Shown: one piece after another, positions 23,889 to 32,477 of the stretch
Numbering within the stretch: position 1 is the stretch's first letter
Layout of the letters: the number at the start of each line of letters is the position of its first letter
Assembly (NCBI GenBank): GCA_029667085.1
Contig: JARUHJ010000002.1
Span: 124,001 to 188,000, forward strand
DNA length: 64,000 nucleotides
Origin: Deltaproteobacteria bacterium IMCC39524
GTDB taxonomy: Bacteria; Desulfobacterota; Desulfuromonadia; Desulfuromonadales; BM103
Direction of reading: 5' to 3'
Translations under genes and position numbers: made by a program
The notes under the pieces: model-generated
Told to the model about the DNA's origin: nothing
What the model saw: only the letters and a program-made list of their open reading frames with translations
Databases searched by the model: none

Positions 23889-24058
23889 CTATAATTCCTC
23901 CTGCATTGCTGTAAGTCACGCAGTTTGACCGAAAAAAATATTCTCACGAACCCTGTCCTACGAGCAAGGGCACCAAGGGTCAAATCCTGATGGCCATCAT
24001 TTGTTGTATTAAAGAGCTCCATGAGTACCCCTCAATCGGGGAAAAAGCCATGGCCGTG
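23889..24058 (+). repeat. Dispersed accessory repeat, copy 9 (diverged, complete order)
   Basis: It carries TAATTCCTCCTGCATTG, ATATTCTCACGAACCCTG, GGCACCAAGGGTCAAATCCTGATGGCC and TGTATTAAAGAGCTCC in the family order. It is the most degraded and last copy, coinciding with the end of the accessory region; beyond it gene style returns to that of the backbone. Confidence 0.7.
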
Positions 24059-24079
24059 AATGGGGCGCGGGGTTGAATC

Positions 24080-24400
24080 TTGAGTATCTCTGGTAAGGGT
24101 CACAGCAAAAAAGCCGGGCCAAAGCCGACAGTCCCGGCCGGTCGAAAAGTCCCGGTCGTGAGGAAGATCTTGAAATTCAAGATTTTCCTGGCAAGCCTGG
24201 TTCTGCTTGTGTTGGGATTCACGAGCCTGTTCCTTGAAAGCACCTTCTACCAGTATCTGGACAAAGACGGCGTTTTGCATGAGAGTTTTTTTCTGCCCCT
24301 TGGATGTCTGAGCCTGATCGCTGGTGGATTTGGTCTGCTTATTATGGGGATTAAACTCATCTGGACTTATTTCCAGAGGAACAACAACGGCTCACCCTAG
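24080..24400 (+). CDS. Small two-helix membrane protein (DUF3955-like)
   Basis: The 106-residue protein has a basic, Pro/Lys-rich N terminus, then two transmembrane helices (KIFLASLVLLVLGFTSLFLE and PLGCLSLIAGGFGLLIMGIK) separated by YLDKDGVLHESFFL. The D(K/E)DGVLHE-FFL loop resembles the DUF3955 family, whose function is unknown. The TTG start is uncertain, because the ribosome site is weak and an internal GTG (codon 31) would still include both helices. It lies just outside repeat copy 9. Confidence 0.6.
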   Translation: MSISGKGHSKKAGPKPTVPAGRKVPVVRKILKFKIFLASLVLLVLGFTSLFLESTFYQYLDKDGVLHESFFLPLGCLSLIAGGFGLLIMGIKLIWTYFQRNNNGSP

Positions 24401-24448
24401 AGCGACAAGATCCGACTCGCCAGGTCTGTCACTGAAATGATTTAAAAT

Positions 24449-25138
24449 ATGAAATTTCTTGTCATCATAATGTGCCTTCTCATGCCCCTGCAGGCACATG
24501 CTGCATGTGCGGTCCTTCTTCACGGTCTTGCTCGTTCCGACAGCTCAATGGAAAAGCTGGCAGAGTCTCTAAGGCAGGAGAACTTCCAGACCGTAAATGT
24601 TGACTACCCTTCTCGAGATTACCCTATTGAGATCCTGTCTGAAGCAACGATAGCTCCGGCTCTGGAGCAGTGCTCCGACGATAAAGGGATCAATTTTGTC
24701 ACGCATTCGCTGGGCGGCATCTTGGTTCGACACTATCTGAGCAATCACGAGATTCCAAACCTTGAACGTGTTGTCATGCTCGGGCCGCCCAACCAGGGCA
24801 GTGAAGTCGTGGATAAATTGAAAAGTTTCCCAGGGTTTCATTTCATAAATGGGGATGCCGGGATGCAGCTCGGCACAGGAGAGCTGAGTATTCCAAACCA
24901 ACTCGGCAAAGCTGAGTTTGATGTTGGTATTGTTGCCGGTACGAAAAGCATAAACTGGATTTTGTCATGGATCATACCGAGCACTGACGACGGCAAGGTT
25001 TCTGTCGAAAGGACCAAGCTGGAGGGGATGAATGACCATATTGAAATGAAAGTCACTCACCCGTTTATGATGAAGAATGATGACGTGATCGCTCAAGTTG
25101 TCCATTATTTGAAGAACGGGACATTCAAACGCCAGTAA
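24449..25138 (+). CDS. Exported alpha/beta-hydrolase (lipase-like)
   Basis: The 229-residue protein has a signal peptide (MKFLVIIMCLLMPLQAHA). The hydrolase core begins CAVLLHGLARSDSSM (oxyanion HG), the nucleophile elbow is FVTHSLGGILVRHYL, and VMLGPPNQGSEVVDK with the late THPFMMKNDDVIAQV provides the remaining conserved pieces. This is the PGAP1/lipase-like group often annotated as acetyltransferase/hydrolase. The likely role is a periplasmic or secreted esterase/lipase. Another hydrolase gene follows about 110 bases later. Confidence 0.82.
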   Translation: MKFLVIIMCLLMPLQAHAACAVLLHGLARSDSSMEKLAESLRQENFQTVNVDYPSRDYPIEILSEATIAPALEQCSDDKGINFVTHSLGGILVRHYLSNHEIPNLERVVMLGPPNQGSEVVDKLKSFPGFHFINGDAGMQLGTGELSIPNQLGKAEFDVGIVAGTKSINWILSWIIPSTDDGKVSVERTKLEGMNDHIEMKVTHPFMMKNDDVIAQVVHYLKNGTFKRQ

Positions 25139-25249
25139 GCAGAGCATAAGCAGAAAACGCCTTGGATCGGCCCGGTGACACAATTGTCTCTGAGAGTTTA
25201 TCGTGTAAGCTAGTTGATAAACACTTAACTTTTCCCAGTGGTGATTTCG

Positions 25250-26575
25250 ATGACAACAAGGCCCTCCAGGCTGTTTTCATATTTCATTTCAATGCTGCTG
25301 CCAATTTCCCTCTACGCTGGTTGCAGTGCGCCCCCGCAGTTTGTTCTGATGGAGACCCCTGCGATCTACCATGAGGCTGCGGTTGATCCCTTTGCCCATC
25401 TTGATGAAACGCAGCATGAGACGGCCCTGTCCGTGTTCTATGTGACCAACCGGAAGCCGCAACAAATCGAGACAGGAGGGCTCCCCTACGGCAACGATAA
25501 GGGGCAAAGACTCCATCTGGGTCATTCTGTGCTGCGCTTTGGAGATGAGAACTTTAGCTGGTCAGACCTGTATCTCGCCTCGACTTCAAAGCAACGGGAG
25601 TCTCCCGTTCACATCACTCTGGAGAGCTTTGAAGAACTAGCGACCTTGCCGGAAAGTTTCCAGGCCAAAGACAATGTACCTCTCTCTGCGGAACAGAAAA
25701 AGTTTGCCACAGAGATCAATGCGCAACTGGCCGCAGCGGAAGATAAGGAAATTATGGTCTACGTGCACGGCACAAAGGTCGACTTTCTGAATTCTGTGGC
25801 CATGACGGCGGAAATCGACCATTTCACCGGGCGGGATTTTGTTGGCGTTGCATTCTCCTGGCCGTCCCATCAGAACATCCTTTACTACCTGTTCGGGGTC
25901 GACGTGACTCGCGCCCGGGATTCCAGCCAGGCCCTGCGCGCGCTGCTGGAGTTTCTCGCCGAGCATACGACAGCAAAACATATCAACCTGCTCTCCTATA
26001 GCGCCGGAGCTCGCGTCGCTTCAAAAGCCCTGCATGAGTTACGTACTTCATACAACTCTCTCGACCAGGATGCGGTTAAACAGAAGTTTCGCCTTGGCTC
26101 TGTAATCTTTGCGGCCGCCGATGTTCCCTTGCACACCTTCCAGGAACGACTCCCATCAGTCAGTGCTCTTGCTAAGCAGGTCGTCGTCACAGTCTCCGAT
26201 CATGACCCGGCCTTGCTGGCCGCGGAAAAATATATGGATGGCGGGGTTCGCATCGGCGAAGAATCGGCATTGACGGAAGAACTAGCCGTGGTTGAGTCTT
26301 TGGGGGTCGAAAACTTCGAGGTGATTGACCTGTCGCTCAACCAGGAAGGGAGAGGCTTTGATATTATCGGTCATCACTACTGGTATCGTCACCCCTGGGC
26401 CAGCAGTGACATCGTCCTGTTACTGCGGACCAACCTGCCATCCCATCTCCGCGGTTTAAGTTCCGCCGAACTGGAAGGTGTTTTTTTCATGTCACCAGAG
26501 TACCCCAACGAAGTACGCGAAGCGACCAGGCAAGAGCTCGGCAGTCGATGGTTTGGCGGCGAGAAAGAAAAATAA
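25250..26575 (+). CDS. Alpha/beta-hydrolase lipoprotein, DUF900 family
   Basis: The 441-residue protein has a lipoprotein signal (lipobox LYAGC near residue 25). The DUF900 core includes FYVTNRKPQ, IMVYVHGTKVDF, FVGVAFSWPSHQN, the nucleophile elbow INLLSYSAGARVASKAL, and a late IIGHHYWYRHP. DUF900 enzymes are predicted serine hydrolases with unknown substrates. The start is set at the first ATG that gives a clean signal; GTG codons just upstream are less likely. The following gene begins 32 bases after its stop. Confidence 0.82.
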   Translation: MTTRPSRLFSYFISMLLPISLYAGCSAPPQFVLMETPAIYHEAAVDPFAHLDETQHETALSVFYVTNRKPQQIETGGLPYGNDKGQRLHLGHSVLRFGDENFSWSDLYLASTSKQRESPVHITLESFEELATLPESFQAKDNVPLSAEQKKFATEINAQLAAAEDKEIMVYVHGTKVDFLNSVAMTAEIDHFTGRDFVGVAFSWPSHQNILYYLFGVDVTRARDSSQALRALLEFLAEHTTAKHINLLSYSAGARVASKALHELRTSYNSLDQDAVKQKFRLGSVIFAAADVPLHTFQERLPSVSALAKQVVVTVSDHDPALLAAEKYMDGGVRIGEESALTEELAVVESLGVENFEVIDLSLNQEGRGFDIIGHHYWYRHPWASSDIVLLLRTNLPSHLRGLSSAELEGVFFMSPEYPNEVREATRQELGSRWFGGEKEK

Positions 26576-26607
26576 ACGACTGTTTTTGCAGCCGCACGGC
26601 AGAGTCA

Positions 26608-28071
26608 ATGAACATGAATACCCGAATCTTCCTAATGACAGTCACATTTGTTTTATCCGCAACCAGCCTGATTCTTGCCTCACCGTCCTTCGACTGCAGC
26701 AAAGCCGCCGGCGAAGTGGAACAACTGATCTGTCGCGACCAACCGTTGGCTAAGCTGGATCAAAACCTGGCCGAGGTTTACGAGTCCGCAATGAAACGCC
26801 TGCCGACGGATGAGCATGCCAAGACACGAGCGATGCAGCGAGGCTGGATCAAGGGTCGAAACGATTGCTGGAAGGCCGAGGACGTAAGGGGCTGTGTTGA
26901 AGTTAGCTACCAGACACGTATCGTCGAATTGCAGATTACAGGTGGTCTGCTGATGTCTCCCAATTACACGACCCTGATCTGCAACCAGCAACAGAGCATA
27001 CCGTTCACGACCGTATTTTATAACCAGACGATTCCGCCCAGTGCTGTCCTGACCTGGGGCAATGATCAGGTCATCGCCTTTATTCAACACAGCGGCAGCG
27101 GCGCACGCTATGCCGCACCGGGCGTTGAATTCTGGTCACATCAGGGTGAGGCCACGGTTGACTGGTTCGGCACCCGGCTACTCTGTCTCCCTCACGGTGG
27201 CGCAACCACAGCCTTGCCCGGGGAGACCCTCTCTTTAAAAGCTTTGCGTAACGCCAATTACCGCGGCTTTGAAGGTCTTGCCGCCGAGATAACCCTGCAA
27301 AATGGCCGCTGGGAAGGCGAGCCGTATGTCGCTGGAGGCGCCACTCTGCCCCAGGCACAGATGGTTGAGGATCTTTACCTCAGCGGAGATCTCGATTTGG
27401 ATGGCAGCCCAGAAACAGCGGTCCTGATCAATTATGCCCCCGGCGGCACCGGAGATTTTTTATACCTGGCCATCATGAAGAAGTACGAGGACATGCCGAA
27501 TAACCTGGCAACATTGTCCGTTGGAGACCGGGTCCGGATTCGTGACTTTTATCTCAAGGGTAACCGCATCCATATTGACCTGATTCAGGCCGGCCCCGAT
27601 GATGGAATGTGCTGCCCTGGTGATGCGCTGACGCGAATCTGGACCTTTGACGGGCAGCGTCTGGAAGAGCAACCTCTTGAGCGGGCGGCTGAACGTCTGT
27701 CTCCCGAGCTTTTGCAAGGCCAGCTTTGGCGCCTGACGCGTTGGCGTAATGAGGAACCGGTTGCTTCCGCTATCAACATAACCTTGAGCTACAAAGGCGG
27801 TCGATTGATCGGTTCTTCCGGCTGCAATAATTATTTTGCCAATGTCGCCAGCGGTGAGAGGCCCGGCGACATCACGGTTACAGCTGTGGGTTCCACCCGC
27901 AGGGCCTGCGCAGACCCGGTGCTTTCTGCAGCAGAGCAACGATTTCTTGAACTTCTCTCACGAGTGGGACACTTTTCCTGGGCTGCAGGCAAGCTGACCA
28001 TCAGTTACGGGCAGGGTGAGGATTGGGGTGTCATGTTCTTCGCAGGCGCATCTGATATGAACATGCAATAA
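26608..28071 (+). CDS. Three-domain exported protein: LprI-like, MliC-like and META (HslJ-like)
   Basis: The 487-residue protein has a signal peptide (TRIFLMTVTFVLSATSLILA). Residues about 28-110 show the LprI/DUF1311 pattern (FDCSKAAGEVEQLICRDQPL, LDQNLAEVYESAM, QRGWIKGRNDCW). Residues about 118-200 match MliC, the c-type lysozyme inhibitor (LICNQQQSIPF, SGSGARYAAPGVEFWSHQGE). Residues about 370-485 form a META/HslJ domain (GQLWRLTRW, GSSGCNNYFANV, TRRACADPVLSAAEQRFLEL). The combination suggests protection against lysozyme-like enzymes in the periplasm or on the surface. It lies downstream of the two hydrolases in the same direction. Confidence 0.8.
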   Translation: MNMNTRIFLMTVTFVLSATSLILASPSFDCSKAAGEVEQLICRDQPLAKLDQNLAEVYESAMKRLPTDEHAKTRAMQRGWIKGRNDCWKAEDVRGCVEVSYQTRIVELQITGGLLMSPNYTTLICNQQQSIPFTTVFYNQTIPPSAVLTWGNDQVIAFIQHSGSGARYAAPGVEFWSHQGEATVDWFGTRLLCLPHGGATTALPGETLSLKALRNANYRGFEGLAAEITLQNGRWEGEPYVAGGATLPQAQMVEDLYLSGDLDLDGSPETAVLINYAPGGTGDFLYLAIMKKYEDMPNNLATLSVGDRVRIRDFYLKGNRIHIDLIQAGPDDGMCCPGDALTRIWTFDGQRLEEQPLERAAERLSPELLQGQLWRLTRWRNEEPVASAINITLSYKGGRLIGSSGCNNYFANVASGERPGDITVTAVGSTRRACADPVLSAAEQRFLELLSRVGHFSWAAGKLTISYGQGEDWGVMFFAGASDMNMQ

Positions 28072-28106
28072 GCGGCTGTGTTCATGCTCTCCCGGGGTCT
28101 GGTGTC

Positions 28107-31040
28107 TTAAGCTAGATAACTCTCGATATCCACCTCGTCAATCTGGTCGGGGGCAAGATATTCCTGTGCATATTCCAGATAGATGCCACTCCTTAAAAAC
28201 AGATCAAACAGATCACCATCGATGTGCTGGTCTTTTTTAAAGAAACTCATGACGCGGATTGCATCGCTCAGTTTCTTGGGCTTTTTATAGGGCCGGTCCG
28301 ATGCAGTCAGGGCTTCAAAAATATCGGCGACAGCCATCATCCTGGCTGGCAGAGACATCTCCTCTTTGCTTAATTTCTTCGGATAGCCCTGACCAAGCAT
28401 TGTCTCGTGATGGCTTCCTGCGATCGCCGGAACCTCCTTGAGATGTTTCGGATAGGGGAGCTTTTCCAGCATCATGATTGTCTGCACGACATGATCGCCA
28501 ATCTTGTAACGCTCTTCGGGAGTCAGCGTTCCCCGTTCGACCTTGAGATTGTATAGCTCTCCCTGGTTATAACGGTACTCGGGGACCTTCATCTTGAATC
28601 CCCAGGGATTGTCCTCGGGCATCTTTTCGTTTTCCGTGCGTTCGATCAGATGGTCAATTCTGTCGGCAAGCAGGTATTCCTCAACCGGGAGCGGCGCTCG
28701 TGGCAACCTGTCCTTGCGCTTCTCCTCCTCCCAGGAGATACCCACACGGTCGTCAAGTGTCCGCGTCCAGGTCCTCTTGGCGATTTGCTCCAGGCGCTCA
28801 ACCTGTTCTGGGGTGACCATCTCGTCGCCGAGATTGCAACCCGCGACAAAGGTGAACTCTTCATCAAGCTGACTAAGTTCCTGGTCCAGTTCTTCCCGCA
28901 AGGACTTCCTGTCAGCGCCGTCAGCGACCTGTTCCCAGTACTTGATCTGCATATCTCTTTTCAGGACTTCAAAACGGGTTCGCACTTCGTGAATGCGGTC
29001 GTAGATCGTTTCAAGCTTGGTTGCCTTGTCGACAACGTACTCGGGCGTGGTCACCTTACCGCAGTCATGCAGCCAGCCGGCGAGGTGCAGAGCCTCCCAG
29101 CCATCTTCATCAAGCTGGAAGTCCTTGAAAAAGCCCTTGTCATGGCAGGCAGCCTTTGCCAGCATCTTGACCAGAACGGGAACCCGCTGGCAGTGGCCAC
29201 CCGTATAAGGTGACTTTGCGTCTATCGCTCCGGCAAGCAGGAGTATAAATGAGTCGAGCAAGCGCTTCTGCATCTCCAACAAATGTCTGCTTTCCAGTGA
29301 AACCGAGGCAAAGCCGGAGAAGGTGCGCACAAAATCCATGCGACCAACGGCCGCTTCACTTTTCAGACTCTCATCCGTCGCTTTGTTCAGCTGGCAGAGC
29401 AGACCAATCACCTCGTTCTTACGGTTGCAGAGAGGAAAAGCGGTGACCGCCAGCGTCTCAACATCAAGGACTTTAAAAAGGACGCTCAAGTCGCCATGGT
29501 CGATCTTGCGAAGATTCCATTGACTGACATTGCCTTGCCTGGCGGCTTCCGCCAGGGGCTGCTCGCCATCAACAGCGTATGACGGCAGGCCTGTGAGGTC
29601 CGCTTTTCCCTTTCCCTGGTCATAAAAGGCGACGGGTGTCAATGCATTGGTGGCGTCATCAACCAGCCAGGTCAAGACGCCATCGGCTTCACTGACATGC
29701 AATGTTTCTTCGGTAATTTGTTCGAGCATGGCTTGAAAATTCTGCTCGCTGGCCAGCGATTTAATCAAGGCAAGAAACCTGCTGATGGTACTTTTCATCA
29801 TCTCCATCGAACGAGCCAGTTCGTCGACCTCCTTGATCTTCGACCGCAGAGGCAGCGGCCTGTTGAAATCAAATCGACTGATCAGGACGGCTTCTTCAGC
29901 GAGCTTGTTTAAAGCCTGTGAAATCATCCTGGCGACAACTGAGACCAGTGGAATAGAAACGAGTAAAATTGCGAGGGTAATAAGAAGGGAGATTTTAACC
30001 CTCCTGTTGACATCGGCTAACAGCTCATCACGCGGGGAGAGCATCACCAAGGTCAGGTCTTTTCCCTCGACACCACTGACATTGAACGTGCGAACAGAGC
30101 CATGCCAGTCTCTGCCTTCGTCTGAGAAGCTCAGTGGCCCCGGTTGCAGCAGCTTGTTGGTATTTACGAAAGTAAAAACACGACTGCCCAATTCATCAAG
30201 TTTGGCAATTTTGAACTGTTCATCGTCTTGAATGATAATGTTTTTTTCAGGCTGGTTATAACCCAGCACGTAGCCATCGGCGCTCAGCAGAGCGATCTCG
30301 GAGCCTGGCGTAGGCAGGTATTCTGCCAGGGTCGCAGAAAGTTGCTGTAAGGTGACATCTGCGGCAATAACCGTCTTTTTGCCGGCGGGGGCATAGAAAA
30401 CGGTTGTGCCAATTTCTTTGAGAAAATAAAACAGGTAGGGCGCTACAGCGGCGACGCGATCTGTTTTGACGGCCTGAAGGTACCAAGGCCTCAGTCTGGG
30501 GTCATACTCCGTGACTTCGGGAGCTTTACGCCATAATTGCGCCATTGACTCATCAAAAAAAAGTCTTTCCAGAAATCTTTGCCCGGTTGCAGAATCCGTC
30601 GTAATGTTATCAACCGTAAATGCCGTGTTGTCCGGCGCATCAAAAAGGCTGCGGAGCCGACGGGATGGTGTTGGGCGGACAATGAAATAGTCACCATTTT
30701 CATAGCCGACCTGCAGCCCGGCGACCTCCGCGCGGTTGCTCATAGCCGTAGTCATCAAAGGCAACTGCTGCAATCTCTCGTCAAGGGTTAGCGCATCCAT
30801 GATAGGCGTCATGGAAAGCAAGCTGACCGTATCGAACACAGGTTTGTAGGTGTGTTGAAAATCTTTGGCAAGAGAAACCAGGGTGTGGTCATACTCCTGC
30901 TCAACTTCGCTCAAAATTATTTTTTTTGTATCGCTGTAGTTGTGCCAGGCAAGAATCCCTCCAATAAAGATTATGACGGCAATAAAAAGCGCATTGATGG
31001 TCAGGTAGAAGGTCGGGCGGTAATTTTTATCCTGTGTCAT
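28107..31040 (-). CDS. Cache-HAMP-GAF-HD-GYP signalling protein (predicted c-di-GMP phosphodiesterase)
   Basis: The 977-residue protein has an N-terminal transmembrane helix and a large periplasmic dCache sensor (about residues 40-330). A second TM and a HAMP linker come near residue 400, a GAF-like domain at about 430-580, and a C-terminal HD-GYP domain. The domain shows HCQRVPVL, the HD pair in AGWLHDCGKVTTPEYVVDKA, and HHETMLGQGYP in place of HHExxDGxGYP (Asp to Leu), followed by MAVADIFEALTASDRPYK. A charged insertion with two coiled segments lies inside the HD-GYP part. AGGGGG precedes the ATG. It should link an external ligand to cyclic-dinucleotide turnover, relevant to the two GEMM switches in this window. 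Confidence 0.88.
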   Translation of the reverse strand: MTQDKNYRPTFYLTINALFIAVIIFIGGILAWHNYSDTKKIILSEVEQEYDHTLVSLAKDFQHTYKPVFDTVSLLSMTPIMDALTLDERLQQLPLMTTAMSNRAEVAGLQVGYENGDYFIVRPTPSRRLRSLFDAPDNTAFTVDNITTDSATGQRFLERLFFDESMAQLWRKAPEVTEYDPRLRPWYLQAVKTDRVAAVAPYLFYFLKEIGTTVFYAPAGKKTVIAADVTLQQLSATLAEYLPTPGSEIALLSADGYVLGYNQPEKNIIIQDDEQFKIAKLDELGSRVFTFVNTNKLLQPGPLSFSDEGRDWHGSVRTFNVSGVEGKDLTLVMLSPRDELLADVNRRVKISLLITLAILLVSIPLVSVVARMISQALNKLAEEAVLISRFDFNRPLPLRSKIKEVDELARSMEMMKSTISRFLALIKSLASEQNFQAMLEQITEETLHVSEADGVLTWLVDDATNALTPVAFYDQGKGKADLTGLPSYAVDGEQPLAEAARQGNVSQWNLRKIDHGDLSVLFKVLDVETLAVTAFPLCNRKNEVIGLLCQLNKATDESLKSEAAVGRMDFVRTFSGFASVSLESRHLLEMQKRLLDSFILLLAGAIDAKSPYTGGHCQRVPVLVKMLAKAACHDKGFFKDFQLDEDGWEALHLAGWLHDCGKVTTPEYVVDKATKLETIYDRIHEVRTRFEVLKRDMQIKYWEQVADGADRKSLREELDQELSQLDEEFTFVAGCNLGDEMVTPEQVERLEQIAKRTWTRTLDDRVGISWEEEKRKDRLPRAPLPVEEYLLADRIDHLIERTENEKMPEDNPWGFKMKVPEYRYNQGELYNLKVERGTLTPEERYKIGDHVVQTIMMLEKLPYPKHLKEVPAIAGSHHETMLGQGYPKKLSKEEMSLPARMMAVADIFEALTASDRPYKKPKKLSDAIRVMSFFKKDQHIDGDLFDLFLRSGIYLEYAQEYLAPDQIDEVDIESYLA

Positions 31041-31314
31041 TTAAGCCCCCTGGTGAAAAATATTCATTTAATCTTATGATTTTTAGAATATCAGGTTATT
31101 GCGCCCGGTCTAGCGATCCTCTTGCCAAACCGGCTGCGCCCAGAGGAAATTATGGGAAGAGCGGGTCGTTATGGACTTTCTCATCCTCTTTAGGTTATCT
31201 TGCTTAAATATTACTAAAAGGGTGTTTAATGGCAAGTGGGAGAACGTTTGCCGAGACTCAAATGGGCGCCCTGAGCTTTTTTTCTGTGATAGCCACTACC
31301 AAGCTGAGGTTGTT

Positions 31315-32376
31315 ATGAATATCTCTCAGATGAAAGACGTTTTGGCCGAAATCCTGACCAAAACGAATTTGACCCCTTGCGTTGTTGGTCATCGCGGGGT
31401 CGGCAAGAGTGCCGGTATTACCCAAGTCTGCCGTGAAATAGGTCGTGATTATGTTGCCTTGCGTCTTGGCCAGATGGAGGTCGGCGACCTGGTTGGCATC
31501 CCCTACCGCGAAGAAAAAGTCATGCACTGGTCGCAACCATCGTGGTGGCCAGTCTCTGGCGCCCCCGCAACCATTGTGCATTGTGATGAGCTGAATCGTG
31601 CCCAGCAGGAAGACACCCTGCAAGCGATCTTCCAGTTTGTGGAACCTCCTGTTAAAGGTGAGCAGCGTCGCTTGCACACTCACGTACTGGATCAAAAGCA
31701 TAAGGTCGTGGTGTCCATCAATCCGCCGGACGGCACCTACCAGGTAGCGACTCTGGATCGAGCCCTGCTTGATCGCATGGTGATGATTTACGTTGAAACC
31801 GATTACAACTGTTGGGCCCGCTACGCTAAAGAACAGCAGTTCGATGAAGCGGTCCAGCAATTCCTCTCAGCCTACCCGAATCTTCTGGCAAAGCCCGGTG
31901 CGGCCATCGATATGCAGATGGAACCAACCGAACGAGCCTGGGAGATGGTCAGCACGCTGCGCCGATGCTGTCGTTTCCCGGCAGATTTGGAGATGGAGAT
32001 TTATGCGGGAATTGTGGGTCAGGAAGCCGCGGTGAGCTTTTTGCGTTGGTCCCGTGAGCAGAAGGAACGTCCGGTAACCGCCCGGCAGGTTCTTGATAGC
32101 TGGAGTGACGTCGAAGTCCAGGTGAAGCAACAACGTGATGACCTGCAGGCGGTCACACTCAATGATCTGGTGACGACTCTCGAAGTTGACGCGGGGCTGA
32201 CCCTGGGCCAGGAACAGAACCTGGTCGCTTACATCGATGCGCTACCGCGTGATTTGAAGTTTGGTCTGGTCAAGGCGTTGCTGAAAAATCCCCAAGTGGC
32301 CGAGATCCTCTGCAAAGACGATTACGATGCCGTGATCCTTGAAACCATTGAATGCATCAGCTGCGAGGCGTCTTAG
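31315..32376 (+). CDS. MoxR-type AAA+ ATPase
   Basis: The 353-residue protein has Walker A GHRGVGKSAG (residues 26-35) and Walker B IVHCDELNR (87-95). A sensor segment KVVVSINPPDGTYQVATLDR and an arginine-finger region LDRALLDRM follow. MoxR ATPases act with VWA-domain proteins to load metals or assemble complexes. The VWA-like partner is encoded about 100 bases downstream. The start at the ATG after TGAGGTTGTT is preferred; the 48 extra in-frame codons upstream are of poor quality. Confidence 0.87.
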   Translation: MNISQMKDVLAEILTKTNLTPCVVGHRGVGKSAGITQVCREIGRDYVALRLGQMEVGDLVGIPYREEKVMHWSQPSWWPVSGAPATIVHCDELNRAQQEDTLQAIFQFVEPPVKGEQRRLHTHVLDQKHKVVVSINPPDGTYQVATLDRALLDRMVMIYVETDYNCWARYAKEQQFDEAVQQFLSAYPNLLAKPGAAIDMQMEPTERAWEMVSTLRRCCRFPADLEMEIYAGIVGQEAAVSFLRWSREQKERPVTARQVLDSWSDVEVQVKQQRDDLQAVTLNDLVTTLEVDAGLTLGQEQNLVAYIDALPRDLKFGLVKALLKNPQVAEILCKDDYDAVILETIECISCEAS

Positions 32377-32477
32377 GAAAACGGTGCGTGGGGCGCGGTC
32401 CGTGGCTCGTGGAAAATCTTTAAATCTTATGGAACGGCATGAAATCAGGTGCCGTGTGCAATTATGGTTCATGAGTG

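Noticed and set aside
8305-24058. Reading the dispersed repeats as classical integron attC sites
   Set aside because: No GTTRRRY/RYYYAAC core pairs and no overall palindrome; no tyrosine integron integrase is present. Only the cassette-like layout is similar.
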